Shown piece after piece: positions 55,301-63,894 of a DNA stretch of 64,000 nt (within the stretch, counting starts at the first letter, position 1; each line of letters begins with the position of its first letter). The notes below the pieces were generated by a model. The model saw only the letters and a program-made list of their open reading frames with translations. It ran no database searches and was not told where the DNA came from. Source of the stretch: Saprospiraceae bacterium (GTDB lineage: Bacteria > Bacteroidota > Bacteroidia > Chitinophagales > Saprospiraceae); assembly GCA_016714895.1 (NCBI GenBank), contig JADKBV010000001.1, positions 186,001 through 250,000 on the forward strand. Reading direction: 5' to 3'. Both the position numbers and the translations under genes were made by a program.

Positions 55301-57186
55301 CCAAAGAAAAAGAGATTTATGCTTCCGTCCGTGTTCCGGATTTTTTTATCAATAAAGACGCATACGGAAGCATAGATGTATCAGCCGATATTAACAAAAC
55401 CGGACTCGCAGACATAGACCTTTCTATTGGTGAGTTTGTTTCGGCCAATTTGTTGATAGATACCAAACAAAAAACCGTTCAGGGTCGCGCAAAACTCCGG
55501 GAAGCACCTTTGCGTATACTTGAGTATATTCTGAATAAAGGTGTTGTAAATACTTCCGGAACAGTAGATGCAAGTGTGGACATTTCGGGAGGGTTTAAAG
55601 ATTTTGTATTAGATGGCAAAGGAAAAGTGAATAATGGTCAAACCAAAATCGTCTATACAGGAGTAACTTATTTTTTTGACCAGCAATCTTTTGTTATCAC
55701 TGAGAAAAAAATTGATTTTACAGGTGCGGTTATCAAGGATTCGAAAAATAATCCCGCTTCACTGACAGGTGGATTGACCCACAACAGGTTCAGAACTTTC
55801 GGAGTTAATACTGTGATCGCTGGTGATAATGTTATAGGACTACAAACAACAAAAGCTGACAATCCTGATTATTATGGGTATGCAATCGGGAAACTCAGAG
55901 CGAGTTTTAACGGAGGTTTTGATAAAGTGGACATGGTTATTGATGCGGTCACCAATCAGGGAACCCAACTGAATATTCCTGTCGGAAATTCTGCCACAAA
56001 GTCAAAAAGTAACGTAATAAGATTTGAAAAACGAAATAGCAAAGGAGATTCTATTGTTAATATTGCCAATAAATTATTAAAAGGTATTGACCTGGAGATG
56101 AACCTTACGTTAACTCCTGATGCTCAGGTTAGTATTATTTTTAATGAAGATAAAGGCGATATAATCAAAGGGGTAGGGAGGGGCAATATGCAGATTTTTA
56201 TCAAGAGAACGGGTGGTTTTGATATTTTCGGAGATTATCAGATAGAAAGCGGTAATTATCTTTTTACAGTAGCACAACTGCCTGTTGCTAAGCCGTTTGT
56301 TGTGTATCGCGGTGGCTTGATCCGCTGGACGGGTGATCCGGTAAATGCTTCCCTGGACATCAAAGCCGTGTATAAATCCAGGACAAGTCTGCAGCCATTT
56401 ATTGAAGAATATTTGGGTTTTGCTTCTGAATCATTAGTCAATCAGGCAAATCAAAGGCAGGATGTGGACGTCATACTGAACCTGGGCGGGACTTTGTTCA
56501 GACCGGAAGTAACCTTTAATCTGGCTTTTCCCAATCTGGTCGGTGACATTGCCACACTAGCCGATTCAAAAATGCGGATTTTGCAGAATAATGAGCTGGA
56601 ACTGAATAGTCAGGTCTTTGGCTTAATCATGTTTAATAATTTTTTACCATCAAACAGGGTATCTGATGTGATCGGTTCGGGAGGAATACAATCCATTGGC
56701 ATCAATACGCTTTCAGAATTTCTGAGCAGTCAGTTGTCTTTATACATTACGAATCTGATCAACCTTGCGTTGGTTGAAAACGGATTGTTGGCAGGTGTGG
56801 ATTTTGAAATCGGTTTAAGAAGCAATACTGGAGTGGTTTCAAATCTTTCTAACTCGAATGTCTGGCCTGATGAAATCGAGTTCAGATTGAAAAACCGGTT
56901 TAAGTTTCTGGATGAACGAATTACCTTAAATATGGGAGGAAACTACATTTTCGAAAATCAGGGTCTGACCTACAATCAGATGTTACCTGACTTTTCTTTA
57001 GAATTGGTTTTAACTGAAAACCGTAAGTTGAAAGCCAGGGTTTACGGAAGACAGGAGTTGATCGTTCAAAACACGCTTTCTCCTAAAGTGGGCTTGGGTT
57101 TGACTTACCGAACAGAATTCGGCACTTTGACTTCTTTTGAAGAGTCTTTAAAAGCTGCCGTAAAAAAATCAGTAGTCCCCAAATAA
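52366..57186 (+). CDS. TamB-like translocation/assembly module protein (DUF490 C-terminus)
   Basis: A 1,606-residue protein. One N-terminal helix (FRGLIRVFIVFCLFLLVFYA) anchors it in the inner membrane. AsmA-like start features (LKVKIIDAIEARTGAKVTYD) and a very long periplasmic beta-rich region (NLTLQDEKLDSIIRLEKIGL, repeated strands) follow. The C-terminal DUF490 domain contains YQIESGNYLFTVAQLPVAKP, VDVILNLGGTLFRPEVTFNL, ELNSQVFGLIMFNNFLPSNR and IGINTLSEFLSSQLSLYITN. TamB bridges the envelope and moves lipids or assists outer-membrane protein insertion; the Bacteroidota version works with a TamL/TamA-like protein not seen here. Start TTG 52366. Length is within the family range. Confidence 0.92.
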   Translation: MDKEQETKGGIKTRSSRIFRGLIRVFIVFCLFLLVFYALLRIPAIQNYLKVKIIDAIEARTGAKVTYDHLVVSIWSGITMENLTLQDEKLDSIIRLEKIGLSLRKNLFFLFNNELDISKLRLEGLRMNILTRYMENESNLDRFLKKLLNQGKNGPKKEFLLSVGEVFLKDIYIQMINENKGVAQYIGLASGLVELEKVDLMCNSFLINQLYLNKPAYQKIIFSDICYKPELELSVKTTSPADTQDWFPFSFYIEKLNIENGRYGMFDELLPVDKKFMLLMDYHHFKLDDINVSFSKVELKEDDTFFALCESVSFKNDRGFELKNFAIDTIDINKEGASLKKVTLETNETLLESNIRFNFYGYEAFRNINEEVTFSVDIAPSAISMKDLSHFLKALIVNPVTQGINDKIINVSGRYFGNFTGVNGRDVNIEMERFLSLQGSFSTKNLDDYNNTLLNVRLDNFNTSMNNIKKVFPTFNIPKNFYKLGNITFNGRYDGYLEDFVAYGNLNTDLGNVNLDMRLDLTPGIQKAQYSGELNVNGFNLKKWTDNDQFGLVYFTSKVKKGQGLTLATLKSDLSAVVTSLTFKDYVYKNFSLNGIFEKNNFKGFFEINDPNIDLKFDGNAEFIDNQAFLNFTSKIRNLDLYALNLNKTPLSFSADLEINASGSNINDVLGDIDVQNVKILSHDTTFVVEEMHLSSKNMVSGGKELKIWSELGHFHLSGLYDLTQVGPLVTSIIKKNYPILTKNWKAKEANPDIVQKVDFDINLNHSKHFLTLAGLKNVSFSKLELKGKIDSEKNEFSIASGIPLIQINKDSVQNIQLLVNSYKNSGNILLHVDKANVSKRKLGSIDFQANSLGDSILFEISGNEVMKGMKPLDIQGRMTPFENGFAFHLIAEKLHFFGKDWKFLQDNFLAVTNEKLVIKNFELTDGFRTIGLENYKKNGLIVFSDNFDIDVANDFLKDKRFVISGLSKVQIDVEDVFAKEKEIYASVRVPDFFINKDAYGSIDVSADINKTGLADIDLSIGEFVSANLLIDTKQKTVQGRAKLREAPLRILEYILNKGVVNTSGTVDASVDISGGFKDFVLDGKGKVNNGQTKIVYTGVTYFFDQQSFVITEKKIDFTGAVIKDSKNNPASLTGGLTHNRFRTFGVNTVIAGDNVIGLQTTKADNPDYYGYAIGKLRASFNGGFDKVDMVIDAVTNQGTQLNIPVGNSATKSKSNVIRFEKRNSKGDSIVNIANKLLKGIDLEMNLTLTPDAQVSIIFNEDKGDIIKGVGRGNMQIFIKRTGGFDIFGDYQIESGNYLFTVAQLPVAKPFVVYRGGLIRWTGDPVNASLDIKAVYKSRTSLQPFIEEYLGFASESLVNQANQRQDVDVILNLGGTLFRPEVTFNLAFPNLVGDIATLADSKMRILQNNELELNSQVFGLIMFNNFLPSNRVSDVIGSGGIQSIGINTLSEFLSSQLSLYITNLINLALVENGLLAGVDFEIGLRSNTGVVSNLSNSNVWPDEIEFRLKNRFKFLDERITLNMGGNYIFENQGLTYNQMLPDFSLELVLTENRKLKARVYGRQELIVQNTLSPKVGLGLTYRTEFGTLTSFEESLKAAVKKSVVPK

Positions 57187-57213
57187 AAAAAGCCGGTCAT
57201 AAATGATCGGCTT
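57183..57213 (-). terminator. Terminator of the CoA-binding protein gene
   Basis: AAGCCGGTCAT (57190-57200) pairs with ATGATCGGCTT (57203-57213) with one G-T. On the minus strand a U-rich run follows. It abuts the TamB stop on the other strand and may act for both genes. Confidence 0.75.
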
Positions 57214-57314
57214 GTATTAGATTGGTTTAACAATTACAGGTACATTTTATGATTCAAAAACCATACCAAAACTACGAAAAAGTGGTTGAAATACAATCAC
57301 GTACAAAAAACACT

Positions 57315-57689
57315 TCAGTATTGTTGTAATGATAATAAGACAAGTGTACAAGCTCTTTCACATAATATGCCTTGTCTTATTGCTTCGTTTTCAAGCAATT
57401 CATTTTCTGTCCCCGGATTAAATATAATTCTTCTTGGCTTAAGCTCAATAATTTCTGATAACATTTTGTTTTGGATTTCCGGACGGATATACAGCGTTAC
57501 TGTATCAATGTTTTCATTTTTTGGATGTTCTGTTGTTATTTCAATATCATGAACCATACCTTTTTTGGCTCCGACAGCGATTACTTTATAACCTGATTTT
57601 AATAATTGTTTTATTGCTGTGTAACTGGTTCTGCCGGGATTTTCAGAGGCACCTAAAACCAAAGTTATTGTTTGTTTTGTATCTGTCAT
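57315..57689 (-). CDS. CoA-binding domain protein (YccU-like)
   Basis: A 124-residue Rossmann-fold protein. ATG 57689 starts MTDTKQTITLVLGASENPGR, the family's GASxxPxR nucleotide loop. SGYKVIAVGAKKGMVHDIEI and VTLYIRPEIQNKML follow, then RRIIFNPGTENELLENEA and CERACTLVLL, as in succinyl-CoA-ligase-like CoA-binding proteins. They bind CoA in the cytoplasm; the role is unknown. Nine more residues are possible upstream but are not conserved. It is encoded between two long plus-strand genes, in opposite orientation. Confidence 0.88.
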   Translation of the reverse strand: MTDTKQTITLVLGASENPGRTSYTAIKQLLKSGYKVIAVGAKKGMVHDIEITTEHPKNENIDTVTLYIRPEIQNKMLSEIIELKPRRIIFNPGTENELLENEAIRQGILCERACTLVLLSLQQY

Positions 57690-57869
57690 GATCTGTTTAT
57701 TATTTTGGTTTAACAACTAAAGAAACAATATGTTGGACAATATGTTATTTTGCATAAACTTAGTTATATATCACATTGATAATCAGTTAATAATATTGTA
57801 AACAAAGTTATAATAAAAAAAAAAAGAAATTATCTCAATCATACATTTTTCAAGCTGAAAATTTTGTTT

Positions 57870-57877
57870 TACCTTTG
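57870..57877 (+). promoter_or_regulatory. -7 element of the T9SS type B gene
   Basis: TACCTTTG matches TAnnTTTG, 59 nt before the TTG start at 57937. Confidence 0.55.
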
Positions 57878-57936
57878 CGCAACGTTTGGCAAACAATTTG
57901 TTTCTTGTTTATATGCCGAAAATCTAATATTACGTT

Positions 57937-60933
57937 TTGAGACATTATTTTACGCCCATCTTATTTGTTATTTTTTTAGGTCATTTTGCTGCGAATGCTC
58001 AATGTGATTTTTCTTTACTTCCTGATGGGGCGTTATGTAGTTCTGCAATTTATAAATGCGGATCAGAATTAAATGGTTTAACCGGAAGATTACCTGAAAC
58101 ATTAAGAGAACCTCTACCTTGGGATGGTCTTTGTGATTATGAAGGAAGTGCTGATAATATGATTTGGTTTGCCTTTACACCATGTGATTCTACCGTTACC
58201 CTAAGGATTACTCCTTCAAATTGTTCAAACGCTAAAGGTATACAAGCAGGTTTATACAAAAGATGTGGTCAATCACATTCTGTGGCTTGTTCCGAAGATG
58301 TACAGGCATCAGTTATTGGTCAGTTAACTACATTTGATATTACCTGGGACGGATTTGTACCTGGTAGAACAGCTTATCTTGTGATTGATGGTATGGCTGG
58401 CGATATATGTGATTATTCTATTGAAGTTATTGACGGTATTGATACATCCCCTGCACAGGAAGTAAATCCTGATGACCTGGAAGACGGATTTGTCGTAGGA
58501 CCAAATCAGATAAACTGTGATCAAACCGGAGATACGTTGTCATATTCTTTGGTTTTGCCGACGTGTTTAATGAATTATGTGGAAACTTGTTTTCCTCAAA
58601 AACCCAATATTGTTGACAGTGTTTGTTTTGTTTGGCATGTCGAATCTTTAGGCAACGGAAGTTATTCTTTTGTCGATAATGACAGTGTCGGGACAGACGT
58701 AAAAATTATTTTTACCGGAGATGCTGATGATGATTTTCGTATCTCAGTTGATGTAAATATACATCCGTATTACGGTGGAGGTTGTGCCAAAGGAGCCTGT
58801 GGATCTGTTTTAGATTTATTGGTAGGCATTAATCCAAGCGTCCTGGAAGAAATTAATGTAGAACTTTGTCCCGGTGAAACGGTTCAGTTGTGCGGTAATA
58901 CTGTTCAGGGTAACAATGTTGTGGAGTGTGTTGACCCGAATGATCCTTGTGTAAGATATCGCTATACAGTCACCGAAAAACCAAGAAGATACAATGACCT
59001 GGGGCTAATTTACCGTTGTTCGGGTACTACTTATACATTTCAGGGGCAAAATTACAGCGCTGCAGGACAATACAATATCCAGGACCCTAATGAATGTGAT
59101 CTGACGCACAGATTTGATTTGCGGTTTGCGACCGTGACAGCTTCCGTTGCTGCAGGAAATACACAAATTGATTGCAGAAATGAATCCATCACATTGTCCT
59201 CTGTTGTTTTTGGTGATTTTCCGAATGTTATAACTTATGAATGGTATTTGGCAGGAAATCTGATGGGAACAGGACCTTCCTTATCAGTCCAGCAGCCAGG
59301 CAGATACAGCGTTACGGCCAGAATGCAAACTTCTTTGGTAAACTGCCAATCCTCCGATTTTACCGATGTTACCTTAAACAAAGAAAAACCTTTGGTTCAA
59401 TTTGAAAATCCTGTGTTAACCTGTCGAAACACCAAAGACAGAATATCTTATACGACTAACGCACCATTGATCCTTGAAAAATGGCGTCTTCCCAATACAC
59501 CTGAAGTTACAGGAACTACTTTTGAGATAGATTCTCTTATTGCAGCTTCCGGATTGTCCTGCAGGTTTGAAGCAGAAAGAGCTGACAACGGATGTCGGAT
59601 TGATACTCTTTTGTTGATTCAGGGTGATTTTGCAAAACCATCCGTTAATATTCTTGGGGACGCAGTATTAAATTGTTTGAGAGATTCTGTACATCTTATT
59701 GCCCAATACGGAGCTTTATTGCCTGAATTCCGAAGATGGACTTACAAAAATGCCTCTTTACCCAATCCTGAATTTATCAATAACCAGGACGATTTTATCC
59801 GCCCGTTTAAGCCAGGTAATTACAACCTTTTTGTACGTGCAGCCAGAAATGGGTGTACCAATGAAAACTCAAAAGATGTTCTGGAAGACAAAGTCTATCC
59901 AAAGGTTGAATTAGGTGAGGATCTTTTTTGGTACTGTAATACTGAAAGTATCTCATTACAACCGGAAGTTGACAAGGGTGATATTTACCGGTATCAATGG
60001 TTCCAGTTTGATGGAGGAGAGATAAAAGGTAGTTTGGTAGCTCCGGATGTGGATTTTGTAAAACCCGGAACATTCTATCTTGAAATTGGAAATAAAGAAA
60101 ATTATTGTTTGAGAATTGACAGTATAGTAATCAGAGAGTATGAAAATATTCCTGAAAGTATTACGGTTGATCAACACGATCCTGTTTGTTTCGGCGAAAA
60201 TAACGGGTCACTTACCAATATTTTTATTGAAGGTGGTGATGCTCCTTATACTTACGAAATCAATGGTGAGCAACTCACAAACACGGACTTATACAATCTG
60301 CCGGCAGGAACATACAGATTGGATGTAAAAGATGTTCATGAATGTACTGTTTCTGATACCTTCGAACTTATTAATCCGGAGTTTCTGGAAATTGAAGGAA
60401 TTGATGATATTTCTATTGCTTTTAGTGAAATTGGTTCTGTTGAAGCAATAACCAATTATGACATAGCAGATATTCTCAGTATTACCTGGAAAAATCAACA
60501 GGGCGAAATAATGGGTTATGATAAAGAGTTTTTTTACGACAATAAAACATCACAATCATACACTGTTGAAATTGTCAATCTCAATGGATGCACAGCAAGG
60601 ACAAGTTTTAATGTATTAGTGGATAATGATGTAAAATTTGTTATTTCTAATGCCATTAGTCCTGGTAGTTCTTTAGGCAATGACAAAATTTCTATCAGCA
60701 AAAATAGTGTTCCAGCTGATATTCTGGATGTTACGATATACGACAGATGGGGCCAAAAGGTTTTTGATCATGAAGGATTCGAAATGAAAGGCGCAGAAAC
60801 TAAAGACATCATTTGGAATGGTAGTTTCGGGGGGAATGACTTGCAGTCAGGCGTTTACATTCTGTATATCAGTTACAGAGACTTTTTCGGGAATCAAAAA
60901 ATCATCACATCAGATATCACTTTGTTCAGATAA
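57937..60933 (+). CDS. Surface protein with SprB-like repeat and T9SS type B (gliding-motility-type) C-terminal domain
   Basis: A 998-residue protein. TTG 57937 gives a signal peptide (RHYFTPILFVIFLGHFAANA, then Q). The first ~170 residues (SADNMIWFAFTPCDSTVTLR) look like a secreted jelly-roll domain. Ig/PKD-like units with paired cysteines follow. Residues about 750-805 (PVCFGENNGSLTNIFIEGGD, LPAGTYRLDVKDVHECT) are one SprB-type repeat. The last ~95 residues (FVISNAISPGSSLGNDKISI, VTIYDRWGQKVFDHEGF, WNGSFGGNDLQSGVYILYIS) are the gliding-motility-associated type B signal, which usually depends on PorP/SprF-type partners. Export to the cell surface is predicted; the ligand is unknown. A radical SAM gene follows by 33 nt. 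Confidence 0.9.
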   Translation: MRHYFTPILFVIFLGHFAANAQCDFSLLPDGALCSSAIYKCGSELNGLTGRLPETLREPLPWDGLCDYEGSADNMIWFAFTPCDSTVTLRITPSNCSNAKGIQAGLYKRCGQSHSVACSEDVQASVIGQLTTFDITWDGFVPGRTAYLVIDGMAGDICDYSIEVIDGIDTSPAQEVNPDDLEDGFVVGPNQINCDQTGDTLSYSLVLPTCLMNYVETCFPQKPNIVDSVCFVWHVESLGNGSYSFVDNDSVGTDVKIIFTGDADDDFRISVDVNIHPYYGGGCAKGACGSVLDLLVGINPSVLEEINVELCPGETVQLCGNTVQGNNVVECVDPNDPCVRYRYTVTEKPRRYNDLGLIYRCSGTTYTFQGQNYSAAGQYNIQDPNECDLTHRFDLRFATVTASVAAGNTQIDCRNESITLSSVVFGDFPNVITYEWYLAGNLMGTGPSLSVQQPGRYSVTARMQTSLVNCQSSDFTDVTLNKEKPLVQFENPVLTCRNTKDRISYTTNAPLILEKWRLPNTPEVTGTTFEIDSLIAASGLSCRFEAERADNGCRIDTLLLIQGDFAKPSVNILGDAVLNCLRDSVHLIAQYGALLPEFRRWTYKNASLPNPEFINNQDDFIRPFKPGNYNLFVRAARNGCTNENSKDVLEDKVYPKVELGEDLFWYCNTESISLQPEVDKGDIYRYQWFQFDGGEIKGSLVAPDVDFVKPGTFYLEIGNKENYCLRIDSIVIREYENIPESITVDQHDPVCFGENNGSLTNIFIEGGDAPYTYEINGEQLTNTDLYNLPAGTYRLDVKDVHECTVSDTFELINPEFLEIEGIDDISIAFSEIGSVEAITNYDIADILSITWKNQQGEIMGYDKEFFYDNKTSQSYTVEIVNLNGCTARTSFNVLVDNDVKFVISNAISPGSSLGNDKISISKNSVPADILDVTIYDRWGQKVFDHEGFEMKGAETKDIIWNGSFGGNDLQSGVYILYISYRDFFGNQKIITSDITLFR

Positions 60934-60966
60934 TCACGAGTAAAATATGGTGCTGAAATAATTTGT

Positions 60967-63174
60967 ATGCATACAAAAAACCAAAGTTCAGTACTACTCG
61001 TAACTCCACCTTTCACACAATTAAATACGCCTTATCCGGCAACCATGTACCTCAAAGGGTACCTAAATACCTTAGCGATTTCATCTTATCAGGTTGACTT
61101 GAGTCTGGAGACATTTTTGCAACTTTTTCATTCGACATCACTTAAATCTATATTTGACAGCTTTACTGAAACCCATGACTGGAACCACGAATTAAGTGCA
61201 ATCATTTTCAGAAATAAATACCATTATTATACCAAAATTGATTCAGTATTACTGTTTTTACAAGGCAAAAATCCGACTCTTGCCCATTCTATAGTAAAAA
61301 GGAACTTTCTGCCTGAAGGTCCGCGTTTTGAAAATATCGAGGATTTATCCTGGGCTTTTGGCGAAATGGGGATCCAGGATATGGCAAAACATCTGGCAAC
61401 GTTATTTCTGGAGGATATCGGGGATTTTATTAAAAATGAAGTAGATGATGATTTTGGTTTTTCAAGATATGCAGAACGTATCAGCAGAACAGCTACAGAT
61501 TTTTCCCCTTTACACGATGCTCTACAAACAAAAGATACGGTCGTAACCAAAATTTTGGAAAGATTAATCCTTGAATATGTTGTAGAAATTAAACCTCGTT
61601 TTGTATGTATAACAGCACCATTTCCGGGCAATGTTTTTTCTGCTTTTTTTATAGCTAAAACTATAAAACAAAACTTTCCGGACATATTGTGTATTCTTGG
61701 AGGGGGATATGTAAACACAGAGTTGCGATCTGTTTATGACGAAAGAGTTTTTCAGTATTTTGATTATTTGACTTTGGATGACGGAGAAACCCCGCTAAGG
61801 AAAATTATTGAATTTCACCAGAAAGGAAAATCAATTCCTGAATTCAAAAGAACTTTTTTATCCGGTGATAAAGGAGTTTTGTATGAAAACAATACACCTG
61901 ATTTTGATGTTGCGCAAAGAGATGTTGGTACACCTGACTATGAAAATCTGAAGCTTGATCAATATATCTCTGTACTGGAAGTGTTAAATCCGATGCATCG
62001 TAAATGGTCAGACGGACGGTGGAATAAGTTGACCTTAGCTCATGGGTGTTATTGGGGAAAATGTTCTTTTTGTGATGTCAGTCTGGATTATATAGCCCGC
62101 TATGAACCGGTTGATGCAAAAATTTTATGTGACCGAATAGAAAAAATTATTGACCAGACCGGAAATACGGGATTTCATTTTGTTGATGAAGCAGCTCCTC
62201 CGGCTTTGATGAGGGATGTGGCAATTGAGATACTCAGAAGGGGTTTGCAGGTTTCATGGTGGACAAATATCCGATTTGAAAAATCATTTACCCGGGATCT
62301 TTGTAAACTTTTGGCAGCATCAGGTTGTATTGCCGTCACAGGAGGACTGGAAGTTGCTTCTGACAGATTACTTGAAATGATGAAAAAAGGAGTAACAGTC
62401 CGTCAGGTTGCCAACGTTGCATCAAACTTTACCCAATCTGATATTTTGGTTCATGCTTATCTGATGTATGGTTTTCCAACTCAAACTGCTCAGGAGACCA
62501 TTGATTCTATGGAAATAGTACGACAAATGTTGGAATCAGGAATTATTCAATCAGGCTTTTGGCACCAATTTGCCATGACAGCACATAGTCCTGTTGGTTT
62601 GGATCCGAAAGCATACAATGTTGTAAAGTCAGGTCCTGAATTTTTAGGTTTTGCGGATAATGATTTATTTCATGACGATCCCGAAGGGGCGGATCATGAA
62701 TCGTTTTCAGAAGGTTTACGTATTTCTCTACATAATTATATGTCAGGTGCAGGTTTTGAGTTGCCTTTGCAGGACTGGTTTGATTTTACCGTTCCCAAAA
62801 CCAAAATACCAAAAAATTTTATCAAAGGTTCAATCCTTAACATTCTGGAAGAACCCAAACCCCATCAATGGGTTATATGGTTAGGAGGTGATATTATGTT
62901 TGAAAATATAAACAAAATGGAACCGGGTGAACAGGTTGAAGTAGTAGTTTACACATTGCACCAACCAATCCGATTTTCAGCATCATATTTGATCATGTCA
63001 AAATTGAAATCATATTTTTGTGTTTTAACACCTTCTTCTCCTCATTTTTCTTTGACAAAAGTACAGAATTTTAAAGAGTTTTGGGAAGCAGAAACGATGG
63101 AAACTCCTTTTGAAGAGTTTATATCATCTTATCTTTTGTATAATCTGAGATTGTGCGGGCTGGTGTTTGTTTAA
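60967..63174 (+). CDS. B12-binding domain radical SAM protein with Cx4Cx2C cluster
   Basis: A 735-residue protein. The N-terminus (VLLVTPPFTQLNTPYPATMY) and residues about 210-260 (ITAPFPGNVFSAFFIAKTIK, ILGGGYVNTEL) form a cobalamin-binding-type Rossmann domain. The radical SAM barrel carries GCYWGKCSFCD, with cysteines 361, 366 and 369. The first gap is four residues, not the usual three. FHFVDEAAPPALMRD, VSWWTNIRFEKSF and VTGGLEVASDRLLEMMKKGV follow as barrel strands. The ~170-residue C-terminal tail has no family I recognise. Methyl transfer or a rearrangement is possible; the substrate is unknown. It closely follows the T9SS type B gene, and its stop abuts that of bshB1. Confidence 0.88.
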   Translation: MHTKNQSSVLLVTPPFTQLNTPYPATMYLKGYLNTLAISSYQVDLSLETFLQLFHSTSLKSIFDSFTETHDWNHELSAIIFRNKYHYYTKIDSVLLFLQGKNPTLAHSIVKRNFLPEGPRFENIEDLSWAFGEMGIQDMAKHLATLFLEDIGDFIKNEVDDDFGFSRYAERISRTATDFSPLHDALQTKDTVVTKILERLILEYVVEIKPRFVCITAPFPGNVFSAFFIAKTIKQNFPDILCILGGGYVNTELRSVYDERVFQYFDYLTLDDGETPLRKIIEFHQKGKSIPEFKRTFLSGDKGVLYENNTPDFDVAQRDVGTPDYENLKLDQYISVLEVLNPMHRKWSDGRWNKLTLAHGCYWGKCSFCDVSLDYIARYEPVDAKILCDRIEKIIDQTGNTGFHFVDEAAPPALMRDVAIEILRRGLQVSWWTNIRFEKSFTRDLCKLLAASGCIAVTGGLEVASDRLLEMMKKGVTVRQVANVASNFTQSDILVHAYLMYGFPTQTAQETIDSMEIVRQMLESGIIQSGFWHQFAMTAHSPVGLDPKAYNVVKSGPEFLGFADNDLFHDDPEGADHESFSEGLRISLHNYMSGAGFELPLQDWFDFTVPKTKIPKNFIKGSILNILEEPKPHQWVIWLGGDIMFENINKMEPGEQVEVVVYTLHQPIRFSASYLIMSKLKSYFCVLTPSSPHFSLTKVQNFKEFWEAETMETPFEEFISSYLLYNLRLCGLVFV

Positions 63175-63894
63175 TCAGATTAAATCAAAAATATTGCGAA
63201 CACCGATGTTTTTCTGAACCATAAAAGCTTCAGCAAATTCTGTTTGTATATCTCTTGCATACCAGATATTTTTGGCTTTTACATGTTCCAAAAATTGTTT
63301 TGAAGAAATAGGTGTTTCAGGTTCTTCGGACTCAGGGTTATAAAATTGGGATGAAAAACATTGAATCAGCTCCAGCTTTTGTTCCATAAAATCTGAAATA
63401 TCTGTTACAAAGTCAGCCCTTAGATTTCGGTCCTGAATATAATGAAATACGTGCTTTGGTCTCCAGATATGTTGGTTTTGACCTGAATTGTCTTTGGTTT
63501 CTATTTTTATCAAACCTGATAAAAAAGCAGCTTCAGACACTAATTTCGCAGCTCTTCCATGATCCGGATGTCGATCTTCCAAGGCATTTGCCAGAATGAT
63601 TTCCGGCTGTGCCCATCGTATTATTTGAATGACTTTTAAAATGTTTTCCCTATTTATTTGAAAAAAACCATCTTCCATTTCGAGATTAACCCGGAAGGCG
63701 GCACCCATCTTCTGACGCGATATTTCAGCTTCCTCCAGCCTTAGGGAAGCATTTCCGCGTGTTCCTAATTCTCCCATGGTCAAATCACACAGTCCTACAC
63801 TTTTACCCAAAGAGATATGTTTTAAAAGGGTACCTGAACAACTCAATTCCACATCATCCGGGTGAACTCCTACGGCTAAAATATCAATTTTCAT
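63175..63894 (-). CDS. bshB1: Bacillithiol biosynthesis deacetylase BshB1
   Basis: A 239-residue LmbE-like zinc deacetylase. It opens MKIDILAVGVHPDDVELSCS (metal motif HPDD, with catalytic Asp and ligands). It has LTMGELGTRGNASLRLEEAE, ILANALEDRHPDHGRAAKLV (metal His and second acidic site) and the late region QCFSSQFYN, as in BshB1. The enzyme removes the acetyl group from GlcNAc-malate, the second step of bacillithiol synthesis. Bacillithiol is the main thiol in Bacillota and occurs in many Bacteroidota. bshA and bshC are not in the window. It is convergent with the radical SAM gene with no space between stops. Confidence 0.92.
   Translation of the reverse strand: MKIDILAVGVHPDDVELSCSGTLLKHISLGKSVGLCDLTMGELGTRGNASLRLEEAEISRQKMGAAFRVNLEMEDGFFQINRENILKVIQIIRWAQPEIILANALEDRHPDHGRAAKLVSEAAFLSGLIKIETKDNSGQNQHIWRPKHVFHYIQDRNLRADFVTDISDFMEQKLELIQCFSSQFYNPESEEPETPISSKQFLEHVKAKNIWYARDIQTEFAEAFMVQKNIGVRNIFDLI

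Noticed and set aside
61227..61718. 163-residue open frame opposite the radical SAM gene
   Set aside because: Antisense shadow of conserved coding sequence with no family resemblance.
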